64,000 bases of DNA, taken from assembly GCF_003286085.1 (NCBI RefSeq), contig NW_020825322.1:2666001-2730000 (forward strand). Direction: 5' to 3'. Below are positions 59,680 to 64,000 of this stretch, piece after piece. The stretch comes from Drosophila persimilis (lineage: Eukaryota > Arthropoda > Insecta > Diptera > Drosophilidae). Under the pieces are notes generated by a model that did not search any database, was not told the DNA's origin, and saw only the letters and a list, made by a program, of their open reading frames with translations. Made by a program: the position numbers and the translations under genes. Position 1 is the stretch's first letter. The number at the start of each line of letters is the position of its first letter.

Positions 59680-60015
59680 CTAATCTTTCGGTTGTGGAAC
59701 AATTTGGTTACCTCCTTTTTTACTACCTTCTTCTACTACCCTTCTTTTGAAACTACCACGTTCGGTTCCCTTATAGATCGCGGATAGCTGTATTGGAATA
59801 TTGGAACGCGTTGTTATCCAAATATAGCATTTCTTTATTATTTTCCAAGGTTTCAGAGTCCCTGTTTCAAGTCTTTGAATTGCTTGGAGGTCCCTTGTTT
59901 GAACAGATTTAAGATTGCTGCATATCTCAGACCTCAAAGCGTTTAACTTTAGAATTTCTTCGTGTTGTACTGCTAGAATCCTGTTGCCAGTTTGCGGCTC
60001 CATTTCCTTGCTCAT
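59680..60015 (-). CDS. Candidate small gene, 111 aa, charged cytoplasmic-type protein
   Basis: The ATG at 60015 has a good Drosophila context (AAAACAATG). The frame reads MSKEMEPQTGNRILAVQHEE, then ILKLNALRSEICSNLKSV and a helical region, ending in a Lys/Arg/Gly-rich part (GSFKRRVVEEGSKKGGNQ). There is no signal peptide. A canonical AATAAA on - lies at 59609-59614, about 65 bases after the stop. Codons are AT-rich, unlike the neighbouring cluster, as in many lowly expressed or testis genes. Another - strand frame (60227-60012, ending KGKYLRDTKVRKQ) overlaps its start by four bases and could be linked by a frameshift or a missed intron. Family unknown. Confidence 0.4.
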   Translation of the reverse strand: MSKEMEPQTGNRILAVQHEEILKLNALRSEICSNLKSVQTRDLQAIQRLETGTLKPWKIIKKCYIWITTRSNIPIQLSAIYKGTERGSFKRRVVEEGSKKGGNQIVPQPKD

Positions 60016-60432
60016 TGTTTTCTTACTTTTGTATCTCTCAGATACTTTCCTTTGTCGGCAGCTCTTTTTTGGTTGATGAACATTTTATGATAATTTGTTT
60101 TGACAAATTTTTTAAGTTGTAAATTTTGTTTGCACACAAGCACCGAAGATACTCGTACAATTATACTTGCAGACGGAGACACAGATACAGACACAGACAC
60201 AGCTACAGACACAGATACGTTGTGCATTCAGTGAGCCATATGTTTGTCTAGAGTTGCCACACTTGCATGCAGACACAACAGGCACACTCACATATGCTTC
60301 CGCTCAGTGTGCTTCCTTGTTCTTGTTCTTGTTCTTCGGGCTGTGAGTGTGTTTGTTTCCAGTTTACTTTTGCCGCGTCTGCATTGCGTCTTTTGTTATT
60401 ATTACATTTTCATAAATGCAAAAGATACAGAT

Positions 60433-60459
<27 letters not shown>
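60433..60459 (+). repeat. CA dinucleotide microsatellite
   Basis: About 13 perfect CA units. Confidence 0.85.
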
Positions 60460-60465
<6 letters not shown>

Positions 60466-63400
60466 GACACACAAGAACTCGTTGATAAATTTTGTAAAGT
60501 TTTGTCTGCCATGCGGCTCGTTAGCTGCCTCTGTCTCTGTCTCTGTCTGTGCCCCTGGAGCTGAGGAGCTTCTCCACCATGGGTGTCCTTTCTGTGGCTT
60601 CACTTGTCCCTCTATCTGTATGCTTGGTTACACAATCACCCTGCGCACCACCACCACTGCAAACCACTCCTCACTCCGCACTGCTCACCCTAGCCGCTGT
60701 CTCTGTTTTATACGCATGAAAAATTGCTTCCCAGTGCAACGTTGAAATAAGATATTTCAATTTTGTATTGTAATTTCAGAACTTAAAATGTAATTTTTGA
60801 ACACATAAGGGAGTCCATTGTGTGTAACCCTGCTCTACCATATCCCTTATCCTCCTTTTTTGTTTGTGGAAGTAAGCTCTTCCTGCCCGCCCGCCTGCCC
60901 GCCTGCCTTCCTGCCTGCCTTTTTTTCTGCCATTTTCTTTCACCATTTTCAACTTGTTCTTCTAACTTCTTCGCAACTGAAACTGAACTGAACTGAACTG
61001 AACGTGGCAACCCTTGCGCAATTGTGCCTGCTCTGTGCGGATAGACGGTTCAATATATAAGCCAGACAGAGACATCCCTCCCAGAAAGCCTCCGCTGCTC
61101 TACCTCCACCCGGGGGGGGGGAGGCTCTCTTCCGCCGGCCGCTCAATTGTTGCTTCTCTTTGGGAAATTATGCAAACAGGCTAAAAAACGTTGGTCGGGG
61201 TTGACAGGAATGAGATGTCTTCCGCTTGGCTCAGTTTTTGCCTTGTAATAAAGTAGCAACTGCACCCTCCACCCCACCCATACACCATACAGCACCTAAC
61301 CCACCTCGTTATAACTGCATAGGCGGCACTTTTTTATGCTGCCGCTACCCTGGGATCTAACTATTGGATCTGTATGGGGGTCACCTGACATCACGGTGGT
61401 GTAGACGCAAAAAATCTGAATACAAAATGGAAAATGCACATACAAAATAGTATTAATCTATTCATCAATGTTCAGATAAGCAATCGAAAGTTCTTAATCT
61501 TAGAGAATCTCTAAATAAAATAAATTGGGAGCAACTTGGGTAACATTCCACCTAACCATTAATTGGGACCATCAAGAATCTGCATCTGGATCATCTGAAA
61601 GTCTCAATTCTTCAAGCTCCTCCGTGAGAATAATTTATAATCAGTTTGTAGATACATTAAGGTATAGCACAATCTACTTATATTTCCCAATCCATACAAG
61701 TAATATTCGTCCGAGTGCCGATGCTTCTGTTAATTTTGAAACTAACAGCATTCTATTCTAATTCTTATAGGAATGGCCTATCTATCCTGCAAGAGCTCTA
61801 TGGAATTCCATCACTTCGGGTCTCTCCGTTGGCTGCCAAGGGTGACCCCGATGTCGACTCTTCGATGCAGTTACACTTTAACTATTTTATGTCGGTGTGG
61901 GTGGGGGGCGGAGGGCAAGCATTTCTGGGGCTGCCGCCTTAGGGCTGGCTGCTTCGGCTCAAGTTTTTGGCAGCGCTTAAGAACTTAACACACAATGCCA
62001 AAATGTGCAAGCGGGGAAGAGAAAGCAGGGAGCAGCAGGAGCAGAAGCAACTTGCCACGCCCCCTGGCATAGCACACGGAAAAGTTTCAGTAGTCAGGTC
62101 CCACTCCACATCGGTAGCACCACCGGGGAGCCCAAGACCTAGCACCACCGCACCGCCTTCTTCAATTCCAGTGCCAGTACCAGTGCCAGTGCCAGTGCCC
62201 TGGCAAGTGACAAAGCTGGCTGGCAACGTCGTGTGTAGTAGGAAATGAGCCAAATTATGGCAAATTGTTGGCAAAAGTATTTAAAATGAGTTTATTTTCG
62301 AAATAAAAACTTCTGGTTGAGAACTTGCGTCTCTGGGGTAAGATGGTCTCTGTGTGTGTTTTGCAGTGCCTGTGCACGCATCGTGCATACTCGCACGATG
62401 TCGATGTCAATGCTGATGATGACGATGGGACAATAATGACAGAAACATTACCAAACTCACATGAGACAATTAAAATGCCATTAGACAAGCAACTGAATGT
62501 ACGAGTGAATCAGTTGAGTCGCTCTGCCCTAAGCTGAGTTCGAGTTGAGTGGAGCGGAGTAGAGTTGAACGAGTAAATGGATGGCAAACTCTAAGATGGT
62601 TAATCATACATATGTTGATTAATACGCAACAACATAACACACACACCTATATGTACATATGTATGGGCATTTCCATGGAAAAGTCCACGAGGACAAAAGA
62701 TCAAAACTCAATAAAAAAACATTATCATATCATTTTGTGCAGATTTTATGTTTCTTTCTCGTTATTGGAACTTAACTTATTTAACAAATTGAAATATCAT
62801 TTTATTAACTTTATTTATTTATTATTTATTAGTAATATTATCAGATGACTTATTATTATAAATTTTTTGCAGTATCAAACGCATTTTTTAGTGCATCAGT
62901 GGAACAAATGGCTCAGGTTTCACTTGCGTTTTTGCCCCGTTTCAATTGCCTTGAAAATAATAAATTACCAAAAATCAACCTTAGTGCCCGATACCCAAGC
63001 ACTTTGCTGAAAAGCAGATGAGTAATATATGAAAGATTGGTGGTTCGGATTTGATATCCCAATCATCGTTTGATGGTCAATTTAATGATACCTAATATAT
63101 TTTATATTTAACTTTATTTGTGTCTCTGAATCTGGTTATATAGTTCAGTTATTTCATTATAGGCCAAAGTATACCCAAAATGTTGTCTGAGGCGGTATTC
63201 AGCGGATACAAACTAATCTGCAACGAGAGGAAGTATAGAGGATCAGCCCAGCTCTAAAAGGAAATAGGAGAAAAGGGATCAGGCAGCAGGCCTCAGTAGC
63301 TCTCAGCACCCAATTCCCAAGTTTTCGCCGACCGGATTCGGCCACATAGATGCACACGCAAACTGCATTTTGTGAGAAGAACTACTTAACGCTCATTAAT

Positions 63401-63513
63401 ACATTTTAGTACATTTACGGGCATACATATACTCAAACCCACACAATGGAAAGGAGCAACTCGCTGACAAGTGACTCACTCGCCAACACACCCACACATG
63501 GAGGGAGACCAAA

Positions 63514-63562
63514 ACCAAGACCAGACCAGACCAGACCATCACCAGACCAGACCAGACCAGAC
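63514..63562 (+). repeat. CCAGA pentanucleotide tandem repeat
   Basis: Two short blocks of CCAGA units separated by CCATCA; low-complexity array. Confidence 0.8.
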
Positions 63563-64000
63563 TGAACACAAGCAGGGAAAACCGCACAATTATGACTTGT
63601 CTTGGGCTTGGTCCTATGTGTGTCTGTCTCCCTGTGCGATGGGGCGTATGGGGGAGGACGGAGACGGAGGGACGGAGAGCAAGCGACCTTAACTGTAAAA
63701 CAAAAATGTTGAAAACCTAACAACAAAATGTAAATCCTTTCAATTGAAATGTAACATCCCAGCCAGGAAGCACCCACAAGGGGCATTTGGACGGGAGTGG
63801 AGTGGGGAACGAAGGGAAGGGAAGTGTGGCTCGAAGGAACTTTGGCTCGTCAGCAGCTTTTGCTTGTTTGCGCTCCTAAGTTATTGTTACTGGTGCCAAC
63901 TGGCTTAGCGACTCGACTCCACTCGACTTCGTCTTCAGAGTGCTCCCTCCGAGTCCTCTAGCCTTGGCCACAGCCACCCCTCCTCGGGTTGAGTAGATAG

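Larger units (their letters stand above)
60016..64000. other. Non-coding stretch, no gene seen
   Basis: Holds a CA microsatellite (60433-60459), a CCAGT repeat (62171-62200), a CCAGA pentamer array (about 63514-63562) and ordinary AT-rich DNA. Frames here, such as 61525-61761 and 62325-62537, show no recognisable features. Confidence 0.5.

Noticed and set aside
1..64000. CRISPR arrays, bacterial operons, tRNA or rRNA genes
   Set aside because: None seen. The sequence is eukaryotic with spliced genes; I recognised no cloverleaf or rRNA core, though a tRNAscan run would be needed to exclude a tRNA.

Overview
The window is insect nuclear DNA from a Drosophila X chromosome (Muller element A). 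The anchor is a complete, spliced roughest (rst/irreC) gene with five Ig domains. Short GT-AG introns, TATA/Inr core promoters, a DINE-1-like repeat, and abundant CA, CAG and CCACAG simple repeats all fit Drosophila. The many simple repeats, plus small amino-acid differences from the D. melanogaster rst sequence as I remember it, suggest a non-melanogaster species, perhaps of the obscura group. That species guess is inference.

Layout. Positions 1-13766 hold no convincing coding gene. This is the 5' side of rst (upstream region or large 5' intron), with simple repeats, two MITE-like AT-rich elements, a diverged tandem duplication and one possible non-coding exon. rst runs on + from 13808 to 17547 in six coding exons, with a long AT-rich 3' UTR to about 19.45 kb. 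Positions 19.5-23.4 kb are intergenic. A two-exon short-chain dehydrogenase (apparent CG3603 orthologue) lies on - at 23447-24256.

From 24.7 to 56.6 kb there is a cluster of nine genes, eight on - and one on +. All but one have a clear signal peptide; the proline-rich gene at 52.1-52.9 kb has an unresolved 5' end. The proteins are low-complexity. Five of them are polyampholytes, with acidic Asp/Glu runs followed by an Arg/Asn-rich basic tail, and four of these carry or closely resemble a mucin-like Thr/Ser/Pro/Gly stretch. Five genes share a phase-1 intron directly after the signal-peptide exon, and most have a TATA box about 30 bp from an initiator and a poly(A) signal close behind the stop. 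These features suggest a tandem family of strongly expressed, tissue-specific secretory proteins. Larval salivary glue is my first guess because of the resemblance to new-glue (ng) proteins; eggshell or another secreted matrix is the alternative. The proteins could work together as a charged, glycosylated extracellular material, but this is inference.

Positions 56.7-64 kb are mostly non-coding. The exception is near 59.2-60.0 kb, where two small convergent reading frames each carry a poly(A) signal. Two further small ORF candidates lie inside the cluster (31723-31896 + and 30004-30264 -).
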